From assembly GCF_016735515.1 (NCBI RefSeq), contig NZ_JAERQZ010000001.1, positions 1,240,001 through 1,304,000 on the forward strand: a stretch of 64,000 nt of DNA. Reading direction: 5' to 3'. The notes beneath the pieces were generated by a model. The model had not been told where the DNA came from and did not search any database. It worked only from the letters and a program-made list of their open reading frames with translations. Below are positions 52,532-60,916 of the stretch, piece after piece. Positions within the stretch are counted from its first letter, which is position 1, and every line of letters starts with the position of its first letter. The position numbers were made by a program, and so were the translations under genes. The stretch is from Piscinibacter sp. HJYY11 (lineage in GTDB: Bacteria > Pseudomonadota > Gammaproteobacteria > Burkholderiales > Burkholderiaceae_C).

Positions 52532-52693
52532 CTACTGCCTGGGCGGGGTCACCAGGCTTTCCGTTTCACTCACGGTGCCGGTGGCCCGTGGTGAAGCGTC
52601 GGCCGACGGCGGAGCCTCGTCGCCCCCTCCGCCACAGGCTGACAGCAGGACAGCAAGCACGAGCACGAAGCCCAGTTCGCGAATGGGTTTCAT
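52532..52693 (-). CDS. Small lipoprotein
   Basis: 53 residues, ATG at 52693 with a strong AAGGAG site, TAG at 52532. It starts MKPIRELGFVLVLAVLLSAC-GGGG: a short positive N-terminus, hydrophobic core and perfect LLSAC lipobox, so Cys20 should be lipidated. The remainder is short and polar (DEAPPSADASPRATGTVSETESLVTPP). It begins 14 bp after the glycosidase stop and is probably co-transcribed with it. Function unknown; it may be an outer-membrane tether or simply an accessory of the glycosidase. Confidence 0.75.
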   Translation of the reverse strand: MKPIRELGFVLVLAVLLSACGGGGDEAPPSADASPRATGTVSETESLVTPPRQ

Positions 52694-52707
52694 GGGGACT
52701 CCTTGGA

Positions 52708-54260
52708 CTAGAACAGCACCACGCCCTGGTCTGCGATGACCACCGCGTAGTTGCCCACCGGAACGTTGTTGACCGTCACATCATTGGCCGCTGCGCTGTT
52801 GCCCGTGATGGTGGAAGCCGGAGTCGTGAGCGAGTACACCCGCCCATCGAGCAGATCGGCCACGCGCGGGGGCAGCGTGTTGACCTGGGCGTAACGGGCA
52901 AAGTGGAAGTTGGTGCAGGTGATGGTGATGGTGCTGATCGCATCGGTGTTCACCGGCAGGTTGTTCGCCTTGTGCCACACCACGAGCATGTTGCGCACCA
53001 CGTTTTGCCCGGGTCGGTGCGGGTGTAGGCGTGGACCTGATAGCCCCACGGGGCGGTGCAGCCGTGGTTGGTGATCCGCTGCAGGCGGCTGTCGAAGATC
53101 GCGGTGACGTTCTGGAACGCCTTGTAGCTCGGCTTCATGCCCTTCACGGTCTGGTCGCCGTTGAGGAACGGGGTGTCGACGTTCTGGTTGAAGGTGCCGG
53201 TGCGGAGCAAGCCCTTCGGGTTCTTCGTGGAGTCGTAGTGCAGGTCGGTTATCGTGAAGATGTTGGTCAGCATGCCGCGCGCAAAGTCGCCCAGCATGCG
53301 GCGCAGCACGAACTTCGCCTGGTTCGGCTCGGTCCAGTTTGACGGGTCGGTGCAGAGCGCGTAGTAGAGGCACGGCCCCGAAGGCGCACCGCTTTCCCCC
53401 TGGCGCAGCTTGAACCCGTGGCTCTGCACCATGTCGCGCAGCGCATTGAACTTGGATTCCTCGCTCGCGTACGAGTCATAGTCCACGTGCGTCTGATACG
53501 AGTGGAAGCTGACGTACACGTCCTGGGGCGGCACGACCGCGCGCGCGGCAAAACCGGCGACGGCCTGCTGCGCGTACTGGAAACTGCTCGAGCTCGGGCC
53601 GCCCAGAGCGCCGGCCGTGAACGACCCGATCGTGATCTTGGCGGCCGGCTGGACTTGCTTGACCGCCTGCGCCGTCTTGGCGATGAAGTCGATGTAGGCG
53701 TTGATCTCCACATGACCATCGGGCTCGTTCCACAACTCCCAATCCGTCACCTTCACGGTGGGCGAGTTGTAGCGAGCGACCGTGGCCTTGACGAACTTCA
53801 ACCAGCGCTCCATGCCCACGCCAGTCGGGATCTGTCCACCGAGCACCGGGGTGCCGCAGTCCGTGCACCCAGGCCGGTTGTTGCCGTAGCCGAGGAACAC
53901 CCACGGCTGCACGCCGCGCGCGATCGCACCGTCGACGATGGCGTCGAGCGTGCTGAAGTTGTAGGTCGGCGTTTCGGTGATGACGCTCTCAATGGCGTTC
54001 CAGCCCGACTGCACGCGCACACGTGTGGCACCGAGCGGCCCCAGGTAGTCCTTCCAGTTGTCGAAGTTGGAGAAGCCCCGATCGGTCGTCTCGCCGCCAA
54101 TGCCGAATGGTGAGGTCAGGCCTGCGGCCTTGAGCTCGTTCGACGAGCGGGGCTTGATGTTTCCAATGTGGCTCAGCGCAGGGCTGGTGAGCTGCGCATG
54201 TGCGCCCCATGCTGAAAGCGTCACGGCTGCCGCGGCAATCCATTTGTAGCCAGATCTCAT
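52708..54260 (-). pseudogene. Clan GH-A glycoside hydrolase, frameshifted near its 3' end
   Basis: The first 417 or so codons from ATG at 54260 read well: signal peptide AAAAVTLSAWGAHA, then a TIM-barrel glycosidase with acid/base Glu in TDWELWNEPDGH and probable nucleophile Glu in LRQGESGAPSG. At 53003-53006 the frame breaks in an A run (minus strand GGCAAAACG). Adding one A lets it continue as NVVRNMLVVWHKANNLPV... through a beta-sandwich end (VYSLTTPASTITGN, VNNVPVGNYAVVIADQG) to a stop at 52708, about 517 residues in all. The barrel and both catalytic Glu are before the break, so a truncated product might keep activity. Family within clan GH-A not assigned. It has the 24-bp palindrome upstream. 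Confidence 0.8.
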
Positions 54261-54323
54261 TCATGTCTCCTTGTAGGGTGGTTCGCTCGCCGTCTCGATG
54301 TGGACGGCTTGGCTCATCAAATC

Positions 54324-54347
54324 TAATGGATTTTATAAAATCCATTA
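54324..54347. promoter_or_regulatory. 24-bp perfect palindrome, copy 1 (upstream of glycosidase)
   Basis: Half-site TAATGGATTTTA joined directly to its complement TAAAATCCATTA. It lies 64 bp upstream of the glycosidase ATG and is the best of three copies in this catabolic region. The TATAAAAT core could double as a -10 box, so a repressor bound here would block transcription. Confidence 0.7.
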
Positions 54348-54392
54348 TTAGGACAAGCGCGGATGGACGCGCTGCGCCTGCAGGCGCGGCGT

Positions 54393-55532
54393 CTAGTCCA
54401 GTAGCACGCCGGCGTGGTTGATCACCGCGATGCTCACCCACGACGAACCCTCGTTGCGCGGGTTGCGGAAGTCGAGCCTGAAGTCACCGAAGGGCGCCAT
54501 GCTCGTGTTTTGCAGCGCGCGCAGCATCTTCTGAGGCGAGGTGCCCGCCGTCTGTGCGACCCGCAGCGCGACCTGCGCCGCGATGCACCCTTCCAGGTGG
54601 AAGCTCGTGGGCTCCTGCTTCGTGCCATGGGCCTTCCAGATCTGGCGAAACTGGCGCCCGACGACGGACCGCTCCGAGGCGGACGGCACCGAGCGCAGGT
54701 ACCCCACCCCTCGCGCGGCCTTGACGCCCACGGCGTCCACCAGTGCCGTCATGTTCGCCGCACTGGCGGCGATCAGCATGGCCGGGCTGGCCTTGGCGCG
54801 CATGCGCTTCACGAAGTCCGCCATCACCGGGCCCGAGCCGAACATCACGACCGCCTCGGCGTCTGCCAGCTGGTCGGGCGCCGGTCCTGCATCCTTCTGG
54901 CTCGTCACATAGCTCACCGCTTTCGGGGCCGACAGCGCAAGCTCGGCCATGGCGGTCTTGACGGCCTCCAGTCCGTCGCGGCCGTAGGCATCGTCGGTGT
55001 GGAACACGGCGATGCGCTTGAGGCCGAGCGTGTGCAGGTGCCGCACGGCATGGCGCCCCTCGTGCACGATGCTGGAGCGGATGAAGAAGATCGTCGCGTG
55101 CTTGCGCGCACGCACGCTGGTCGCTCCCGTGATCGCGCCCACCACCGGCACGGAGGCCGGCCCCGCCACTTCGGCGATGGCGTTGGTGGTGTCCGCGCCC
55201 AGGCTGTTGATGAAGGCCGTGGTGCCCGAGCGGATCGACGCTTCTGCCAGCGCACGGCTGGTGGCGGCGTCGAACTTGTCGTCCTGCAGCACGAGCCTGG
55301 CCGGTGAGGCAGCGCCCGCGGGGCTGGCGTTGTGCGCGGCGATGCAGGCCTTGGCACCTTCACTGGCCGGCACGGCCACCGCCTTGCCTCGGCCGCTGAA
55401 ATCGGCCACCTGGGTGAGGGTCACGCCCTGCCCGTGCGCGGGAAAAGCCGCCAGGCACACCAGCGCTGCCACGCCCCGACGGGCCGTGAGGCGCCCTCCG
55501 ACGAGCTTCGAGATCCAATCCAGAGCAATCAT
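54393..55532 (-). CDS. Leu/Ile/Val-type ABC substrate-binding protein
   Basis: 379 residues from ATG at 55532. A signal peptide (GVAALVCLAAFPAHG-QGV) is followed by a Peripla_BP_6 receptor: LTQVADFSGRGKAVAVPASEGAKACIAAHN, LVLQDDKFDAATSRALAEASI, FINSLGADTTNAIAEVA and RIAVFHTDDAYGRDGLEAVKTA. Such receptors normally feed LivHMGF importers, but no cognate permease genes lie in this window, so it may share one or act as a sensor input. It starts 66 bp after the aldehyde dehydrogenase on the same strand and has no palindrome of its own, so it is probably co-transcribed from the copy at 57050. Confidence 0.85.
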   Translation of the reverse strand: MIALDWISKLVGGRLTARRGVAALVCLAAFPAHGQGVTLTQVADFSGRGKAVAVPASEGAKACIAAHNASPAGAASPARLVLQDDKFDAATSRALAEASIRSGTTAFINSLGADTTNAIAEVAGPASVPVVGAITGATSVRARKHATIFFIRSSIVHEGRHAVRHLHTLGLKRIAVFHTDDAYGRDGLEAVKTAMAELALSAPKAVSYVTSQKDAGPAPDQLADAEAVVMFGSGPVMADFVKRMRAKASPAMLIAASAANMTALVDAVGVKAARGVGYLRSVPSASERSVVGRQFRQIWKAHGTKQEPTSFHLEGCIAAQVALRVAQTAGTSPQKMLRALQNTSMAPFGDFRLDFRNPRNEGSSWVSIAVINHAGVLLD

Positions 55533-55598
55533 GCGAACGTCTCCGCTTCGCGTGGGTGGTCATGGCCACCCTTTGTGGAGCTCCCCGAGATGAAGCGG

Positions 55599-57026
55599 CT
55601 AGGCCGCGATGTAGGTCGTCTTGACCTTGGTGAAGAACTCGCGCGCGGCCTGGCCTTGCTCGCGCCCGCCCAGGCTTGACCCCTTCACGCCACCGAAGGG
55701 CACGTGGTAGTCGACGCCGGCGGTCGGCGCGTTGACCATCACCATGCCGGCCTGGGCGTGGCGCTGGAAGTGCGCGGCGTGGCGCAGCGAGGTGGTGCAG
55801 ATGCCGCTCGACAGGCCGAACGGGGTGTCGTTGGCAATGGCCAGGGCCTCGTCGTAGTCCTCGGCCGGAATGACGGACGCCACCGGGCCGAAGATTTCTT
55901 CGCGGCAGATGCGCATGCGGTTGTCGCAGTCGACGAACACGGCCGGCGCCAGGAAGTGGCCTTCGGTCGGGCGACGCACGGGCGCGCCGCCACAGGCGAG
56001 CGTCGCCCCTTCCGAGCGGCCGATCTCGATGTAGCGCAGGTCCTGCTCCAGTTGCCGCGGGTCGACGACCGGGCCGATCTGCGTGTCGGCGGCCAGGGCG
56101 TGGCCGACACGCAACTCGAGCGTGCGCCGCACGAGGAGGTCACAGAAGGCGGCGTAGACGCCGCGCGTGACGATGATGCGAGAGGCGGCGGTGCAGCGCT
56201 GGCCCGTCGAGTAGAAGGCGCTTTGCACGGCGCAGTTCACCGCCAGGTCCAGGTCGGCATCGTTCAGCACGACCATCGGGTTCTTGCCACCCATCTCGAG
56301 CTGGACCGGCACCATGCGGTGCGCGGCCGCACGTGCCACGTTGCGCCCCGTGGTCGTGGAGCCGGTGAAGCTCAGCGCGCTGACCCGAGAATCGTTCAGC
56401 AAGGTCTGGCCGACCCGCGAGCCGGCGCCCATGGTGAGATTGAACGCACCGGCCGGGAGCCCGCTGCGCGAGATGATCTCCGCCAGCGCCCAGGCACACC
56501 CGGGCACGAGTTCGGCCGGCTTGAAGACCACCGTGTTGCCGTGCGCGAGGGCCGGCGCGATCTTCCACGCGGGGATGGCCATGGGGAAATTCCACGGCGT
56601 GATGATCCCGATGACGCCCACCGGCTCGCGCGTCACCTGCACCTGCAGGCCGGCGCGGACGGAAGGCACGACCTCGCCGTTCGGCTGCAGGGCCTGGTGC
56701 GCGTGGTACTTGAAGATGTGGCCGGCGCGGGCCACCTCGCCGACGCCTTCCGCCAAGGTCTTGCCCTCTTCTCGCGAGAGCAACGCACCGAGTTCATCCT
56801 TGCGGGCCAGTAGCTCGCTGCCGATGAAGTCGAGCACGTCGAACCGCTTCTGGATCGTCGCGTGGGCCCATTCATGAGAGGCACCCTGCGCCGCCGCGAT
56901 GGCCGCCTCGGTCGTGGCCACATCGGCATGCGCGTAAACCCCGATCAGGTCGCTCACATCCGATGGATTGCGGTTTTCGTAGGCCTCGCCGTCAACCCAA
57001 TGGCCTGCGACAAAGTTCTTGTTCAT
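55599..57026 (-). CDS. Aldehyde dehydrogenase (semialdehyde/lactaldehyde type)
   Basis: 475 residues from ATG at 57026 (GAGGGG upstream). NAD(P)-binding GIITPWNFPMAIPAWKIAPALAHGNTVVFKPAE, active-site Glu in QLEMGGKNPMVVL and nucleophile Cys in FYSTGQRCTAASRIIV are all present. The C-terminal FGGVKGSSLGGREQG matches the branch containing alpha-ketoglutarate-semialdehyde dehydrogenase and lactaldehyde-type enzymes. In a uronate route it would oxidise ketoglutarate semialdehyde; in a deoxysugar route, lactaldehyde. It is divergent from the Bug receptor with palindrome copy 2 between them. The extended start at 57137 covers the operator and is rejected. Confidence 0.9.
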   Translation of the reverse strand: MNKNFVAGHWVDGEAYENRNPSDVSDLIGVYAHADVATTEAAIAAAQGASHEWAHATIQKRFDVLDFIGSELLARKDELGALLSREEGKTLAEGVGEVARAGHIFKYHAHQALQPNGEVVPSVRAGLQVQVTREPVGVIGIITPWNFPMAIPAWKIAPALAHGNTVVFKPAELVPGCAWALAEIISRSGLPAGAFNLTMGAGSRVGQTLLNDSRVSALSFTGSTTTGRNVARAAAHRMVPVQLEMGGKNPMVVLNDADLDLAVNCAVQSAFYSTGQRCTAASRIIVTRGVYAAFCDLLVRRTLELRVGHALAADTQIGPVVDPRQLEQDLRYIEIGRSEGATLACGGAPVRRPTEGHFLAPAVFVDCDNRMRICREEIFGPVASVIPAEDYDEALAIANDTPFGLSSGICTTSLRHAAHFQRHAQAGMVMVNAPTAGVDYHVPFGGVKGSSLGGREQGQAAREFFTKVKTTYIAA

Positions 57027-57049
57027 GGGCGCACCCCTCAAAGTTTGGT

Positions 57050-57073
57050 TGATACATTTTATAAAATCCATGA
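57050..57073. promoter_or_regulatory. 24-bp palindrome, copy 2 (between aldehyde dehydrogenase and Bug receptor)
   Basis: The right half TTTTATAAAATCCATGA matches copy 1, while the left half is degenerate (TGATACATTTTA). It lies 24 bp upstream of the aldehyde dehydrogenase ATG and could control both divergent operons. Confidence 0.6.
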
Positions 57074-57222
57074 TACTTGAACAACCGGCGCCAAACGAAA
57101 CCAGGAGCAGCCGTGACAACTTGCATGGGCGACACAAATAACCGCTTCAGCGTGCTCCCCATGCGCCGATGCCCCATGCAGCTCCCTGGCGCCAATGGAC
57201 TCATCGTTAAAGGAGACATCTC

Positions 57223-58215
57223 TTGAACAGGACCTATCGCTTTCGCAACAAGCTCGCTCTGGCACTGACCGCCGCGGCGCTCGGCGTGACGGCGCCCTTG
57301 GCGAAGGCGGACACCTACCCGTCCAAACCGGTCACGCTGCTGATCGGCTTCGCGCCCGGGGGCGCTGCCGACACGGTGGCCCGCGTGCTGGCCGAGGAGA
57401 TGAGCAAGACGCTGGGCCAACGCGTGATCGTCGAGAACCGAGCCGGTGCCGGCGGCAACGTGGCCACGCTCGCCTTGGTCAACGGCCAGGCCGACGGCTA
57501 CACCCTGCTCTTCGCGGCGATCAACCTGGCGACGAATCCCGCGCTCATGAACACCAAGTACGACCCGGACAAGGACCTGGCCATGGTGTCGCAGATCACC
57601 AGCGTGCCGGTCATCATGCTGGCGCCCGGCGAGAGTTCGCTGAAGAGCCCGGCCGACGTCGTGCGCCAGGCGGCCACGTCGAATGGGGGTTTCAAGATCG
57701 GCTCCGGTGGCAACGGCACGTCGTCGCACCTGGCCGCCGAGCTCTTCATGCGCAGCCACAAGCTCGAGTTCATCCACGCGCCCTACCGTGGCGGTGCGCC
57801 CGCCAACATGGCGCTCATGGCGGGTGAGATCCAGCTGATGTTCGACCTGATGTCAGGCTCGCTGAAGTCGACCGTCGACAGCGGCCGCATCCGCCCGCTG
57901 GCCGTGATGCAGGAGTCGCGCATCACGGCCATGCCCAACCTTCCGAGCGCGAAGGAACTCGGCCTCTCGCCTTCCACCTTCATCCGCAGCTGGCAGGGCA
58001 TCGCCGTCAAGGGTGGCACGCCGCCCGAGATCGTCAACAAGCTGCACGCCTCGGTCACGGCGGCCCTCAAGACGCCGGCCTTCAAGGACAAGGTCGAGGC
58101 CCTTGGCAGCGAGGTCGTGGGCAGCAAGACGCCTGCAGCGTTCCAGGAGCACTACAAGAAGGAACTGGCGCGCTGGACGGCCCTCATCAAGGCGGCCAAC
58201 ATCAAGTCGGAGTAG
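57223..58215 (+). CDS. Bug-family tripartite tricarboxylate-type receptor
   Basis: 330 residues from TTG at 57223, supported by AAAGGAG seven bases upstream. Signal peptide LALALTAAALGVTAPLAKA-DTYPSKPV. The Bug fold is shown by TLLIGFAPGGAADTVARVLAEEM, VENRAGAGGNVATLALVNGQADGYTLLF, HAPYRGGAPANMALMAGEIQLMFDL and the C-terminal EHYKKELARWTALIKAANIKSE. Bug proteins bind organic acids in the periplasm and are greatly expanded in Burkholderiales. The ligand may be the sugar acid degraded by this cluster. No TctAB genes are in the window. A strong terminator follows. Confidence 0.92.
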   Translation: MNRTYRFRNKLALALTAAALGVTAPLAKADTYPSKPVTLLIGFAPGGAADTVARVLAEEMSKTLGQRVIVENRAGAGGNVATLALVNGQADGYTLLFAAINLATNPALMNTKYDPDKDLAMVSQITSVPVIMLAPGESSLKSPADVVRQAATSNGGFKIGSGGNGTSSHLAAELFMRSHKLEFIHAPYRGGAPANMALMAGEIQLMFDLMSGSLKSTVDSGRIRPLAVMQESRITAMPNLPSAKELGLSPSTFIRSWQGIAVKGGTPPEIVNKLHASVTAALKTPAFKDKVEALGSEVVGSKTPAAFQEHYKKELARWTALIKAANIKSE

Positions 58216-58248
58216 TGACAGTTCCGGCGTTGACCTGAGGTCTGCTGG

Positions 58249-58278
58249 GGGCCGCGGCGTGTGTCGCGGCCCTTCTTT
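58249..58278 (+). terminator. Intrinsic terminator after the Bug receptor gene
   Basis: GGGCCGCG-8-base loop-CGCGGCCC followed by TTCTTT, between the convergent Bug and SMP-30 genes; it may work in both directions. Confidence 0.75.
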
Positions 58279-59144
58279 CATGCAGCGGCGAAGGCCCACA
58301 GCGCTGGCGGCGACCCCGAGGCCGGTGACGCGAGCCGATAGAGCGCTCCGTCGAGCCCCTCGCGGTCGCTCGACCACTGGGGCCGCACGAGCGAGGTGAC
58401 GTAGAGCTCTTGCAGGCCTTCTCCTCCGAAACAGGGCATGGTCGGTGCGCGGCACGGCAGCTCGATCACGTCACGAAGCGCCCCGTCGATGAACCGGTTG
58501 AGCCGGCCGGCGGACACACCGGCGGACCAGTACGCACCGCTCGCGTCGACGACCGCGCCATCCGGGCGGCCTGTGGAATCGGTCAGCGTGGCCATGAGGC
58601 TCGGCGGCCCCATCTCGCCGGCCTCTTCGTTCCACGCGGCGCGCCACACCAGACCGGCGTGGCTGTCGGAAAAGTACAGCGTGCGCGCATCCAGGCTCCA
58701 CGCGATGCCGTTCGCGACCGTCAGGCCTTCGTGCAGGCGAGCGACAGAACCATCGACGCCAAGGCGGTAGAGGCAGCCCAGCGGCTGCTTGTCGGCCGGC
58801 GCGTCGTCCATCGAGCCGAGCAGCCACCACCGGCCCGAGGGCGACACCTTGCCGTCGTTGAGGCGGTTGCCTGGTCGATCGGCTTCGACCGTGCCGAACA
58901 CGCATCGCTCGCCGCTCTCGGGCGTGAAGATGACGGCGTGGTGGCGCATGGCGACGCCGAGTCGACCATCCGCGAGCAGGCACAAGGCCCCCAGCGGCGT
59001 CTCGAAGGTCCAGCGCTGGAGGTGGCAGCGCACCGGGTCCAGGCGCAGCACCTGCTGCGCGCGCACATCGATCCACCACAGGCACTGGTGCCGCAGGTCC
59101 CAGACCGGCGACTCCCCCACCCGGTTGTGGACGAGGAAGGCCAC
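58278..59144 (-). CDS. SMP-30/gluconolactonase-family lactonase
   Basis: About 288 residues if translation starts at GTG 59144; TTG at 59216 is an alternative, and no ATG or clear ribosome site was found. The family landmarks are GESPVWD (metal Glu), RLNDGKVSPSGRWWLGS-like stretch (metal Asn), TVANGIAWS (metal Asn), DSHAGLVWR and RPDGAVVDASGAYW (metal Asp). These enzymes open sugar lactones, which is the step after uronate dehydrogenase. It is the third gene of the operon RraA-like, udh, lactonase, and its start lies close to the udh stop (38 bp before the chosen GTG). Confidence 0.87.
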   Translation of the reverse strand: MAFLVHNRVGESPVWDLRHQCLWWIDVRAQQVLRLDPVRCHLQRWTFETPLGALCLLADGRLGVAMRHHAVIFTPESGERCVFGTVEADRPGNRLNDGKVSPSGRWWLLGSMDDAPADKQPLGCLYRLGVDGSVARLHEGLTVANGIAWSLDARTLYFSDSHAGLVWRAAWNEEAGEMGPPSLMATLTDSTGRPDGAVVDASGAYWSAGVSAGRLNRFIDGALRDVIELPCRAPTMPCFGGEGLQELYVTSLVRPQWSSDREGLDGALYRLASPASGSPPALWAFAAA

Positions 59145-59181
59145 GAGCGGCCCGTGGGCCGCCGAGTTCAGCTGGCGCCGT

Positions 59182-60000
59182 TCAACGGTCTCGCTCTGGG
59201 CGCAGAGGATCGCCAACGAAGCCGTTTGCTGCGAAGGCGCCGCCCTGGTAGCGCTCGGTGACGGCGTCCTGCGAGTGAACGGACTCGAGCGCGGCGGCAA
59301 ACCGGTCGGCACTGTGCCGAGGCTTGTAGCCGAGCTCGATGGCCCGCCGGTTGTCCCACCAGGCGCGGGAGTTGTTCGAGGCGCCATACACGATCTCGCA
59401 GAGGTAGTCGGCCTGGATGCCCACGCGAACCAGGTCGGCCAGGTCTTCAGGGTGCACCCACACCGACAGCATGCGCCGGTCGGTCGGCTCGGGGCTGCCA
59501 TGGCCGATGCGCAGGCCGAACGCGCGGATCCCGTGCTTGTCGGCGTAGAAGCTCGCGAGGGCCTCCATGAAGACCTTGGCGACGCCGTAGCGCGTGTCGG
59601 GCCTCGGCAGGACCTGGCCATCGATGGTGTGGCTGCGGGGATAGAAGCCGACCGCGTGGTTGGAGCTGGCATAGACGACGCGCTGAACGCCGTGGCGGTG
59701 CGCCATCTCCCACAGATTGGCCACGCCCACCACGTTGGGCGCCATCAAGGTCGACCAGTCGGCCTCGCGTGGGTACCCCGCGAAGTGGACGATGGTGTGG
59801 ATGCCTTCGAACAACTCGTCGCGCCCGTCGAGCTGCGCGAGGTCCGCGGTGTGGCAGGTCTCGCGCTCGTGCTCGGCGGTGGGCGCCACGATGTCGGCCA
59901 GGCGCAGCTCGCTGCAGTACTGCACGAGGTACGGGCGGATGCTTCGCGCCAGCTTTCCGGAAGCGCCCGTCATGAGCACGCGCGGCAAGGGAGTCGTCAT
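59182..60000 (-). CDS. udh: Uronate dehydrogenase (NAD-dependent, SDR)
   Basis: 272 residues. Very similar in pattern to Agrobacterium uronate dehydrogenase: LMTGASGKLARSIRPYL (NAD-binding), VYASSNHAVGFYPR (catalytic Ser), the YGVAK Tyr and Lys, HGIRAFGLRIGHGSPEPTDRRMLSVWVHPEDLADLV, YGASNNSRAWWDN and a final RYQGGAFAANG. It would oxidise a hexuronate (galacturonate or glucuronate) or a similar aldose to the aldarolactone. Its ATG overlaps the RraA-like stop, and the SMP-30 gene follows. The substrate-specific pocket was not checked, so another aldose is possible. Confidence 0.9.
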   Translation of the reverse strand: MTTPLPRVLMTGASGKLARSIRPYLVQYCSELRLADIVAPTAEHERETCHTADLAQLDGRDELFEGIHTIVHFAGYPREADWSTLMAPNVVGVANLWEMAHRHGVQRVVYASSNHAVGFYPRSHTIDGQVLPRPDTRYGVAKVFMEALASFYADKHGIRAFGLRIGHGSPEPTDRRMLSVWVHPEDLADLVRVGIQADYLCEIVYGASNNSRAWWDNRRAIELGYKPRHSADRFAAALESVHSQDAVTERYQGGAFAANGFVGDPLRPERDR

Positions 60001-60755
60001 GATGGTTCGAGCAGAGGGTACTTGGAGGCGTTCTCTCGCTTCCAGGCCGCGAAGGCTTCGGCCTGTCGCGAGTCGGTCAGAGGGTACAGGCCAAACAGGC
60101 CCGCGCCGTCGAAGATACGCGTTTCCACCCAGTCCTCGTACAGCGTTTGTGCATACGCCTCCACGGCCACGGCATCTGCAACGTGGCGCGGGACGCAGAC
60201 GACGCCTTCGGCATCGCCCACCATCACGTCACCCGGATAGACCGCCACACCACCGCAGGCGATGGGCAACTGCAGGTCAATCGCGTGGTGCCGGATCAGG
60301 TTGGTCGGCGCCGAGGGCCGCTGGTGGTAGGCGGCGATGTCCAGGCGCTCGATTTCGGGCGAGTCGCGGAAGCCACCGTCCGTGACCACGCCGGCACATC
60401 CACGCTTCATGAGGCGGGTCACGAGCAGGTTGCCGGCGGAGGCCGCCAGCGGGTCGTTGCGGCTGTCCATCACGAGCACATGGCCGGCGGGGCACTGCTC
60501 CACCGCCACGCGCTGCGGGTGCTCGCGGCTTTCGAAGACGTTCAGCGGGTCGGTGTCTTCCCGCGCAGGGATGTAGCGCAGCGTGTAGGCCGGGCCGACC
60601 AGGCGTGGCCCCTTCGGATTCACCGGGTGCACGTTCTGCAGGAAGGTGTTGCGAAAGCCCTTCTTGAACAACACGGTCGTCAAGGTGGCAGACGACACGG
60701 CGCGCAGCCGGTCGAGCGTCAGCGGGTGGAGGGGAGATGAATCGTTCACGGTCAC
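59997..60755 (-). CDS. RraA-like protein (HMG/CHA aldolase family)
   Basis: 252 residues from GTG at 60755 (GAGG six bases upstream). The RraA fold is shown by SSATLTTVLFKKGFRN, LVGPAYTLRYIPAREDTDPL, VLVMDSRNDPLAASAGNLLVTRLMKRGCAGVVTDGGFRDSPEI (GG-x-RD metal site) and CGGVAVYPGDVMVGDAEGVVCVPRHVA. Many members are class II aldolases cleaving 4-hydroxy-2-oxo acids to pyruvate; others regulate RNase E, which lacks the aldolase context. In this operon an aldolase role on a 2-keto-3-deoxy sugar acid is plausible. Palindrome copy 3 lies 39 bp upstream. Its stop overlaps the udh start. Confidence 0.85.
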   Translation of the reverse strand: MTVNDSSPLHPLTLDRLRAVSSATLTTVLFKKGFRNTFLQNVHPVNPKGPRLVGPAYTLRYIPAREDTDPLNVFESREHPQRVAVEQCPAGHVLVMDSRNDPLAASAGNLLVTRLMKRGCAGVVTDGGFRDSPEIERLDIAAYHQRPSAPTNLIRHHAIDLQLPIACGGVAVYPGDVMVGDAEGVVCVPRHVADAVAVEAYAQTLYEDWVETRIFDGAGLFGLYPLTDSRQAEAFAAWKRENASKYPLLEPS

Positions 60756-60793
60756 GTCGGTCCTCAAGCCAGTGGGTTCGCGGCCAGTGTACA

Positions 60794-60817
60794 TCATGTA
60801 TTTTATAAAATCCATTA
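60794..60817. promoter_or_regulatory. 24-bp palindrome, copy 3 (between RraA-like gene and dld)
   Basis: TCATGTATTTTA joined to TAAAATCCATTA, two mismatches to perfect symmetry; flanking ATCAT/ATGATG extends the symmetry. It separates the divergent operons and is shared with copies at 54324 and 57050. Confidence 0.65.
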
Positions 60818-60833
60818 TGATGCGCGGACAAGA

Positions 60834-60905
60834 GTCGCTGCGACAACGACCCTCAGCGGGACGGGCGCAAGCCCTCCATCGGCCACTTCGGTGGCCGCTT
60901 TTTTT
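60834..60905 (+). ncRNA. Structured leader ending in an intrinsic terminator, upstream of dld
   Basis: Three successive hairpins: GTCG-CTG-CGAC (60834-60844), GGGC-GCAA-GCCC (60863-60874) and CGGCCAC-TTCG-GTGGCCG followed by C and seven T (60880-60905). The last is a textbook intrinsic terminator placed only 11 bp before the dld ATG. It could be an attenuator or riboswitch-like leader, or the end of a small RNA of about 90 bases starting at palindrome copy 3. No known riboswitch class was recognised. Confidence 0.5.
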
Positions 60906-60916
60906 CACGAACTCCC

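Noticed and set aside
60834..60905. Known riboswitch (for example mini-ykkC or glycine type) upstream of dld
   Set aside because: Hairpin loops are CTG, GCAA and TTCG, without the ACGR loops or conserved cores of those classes.
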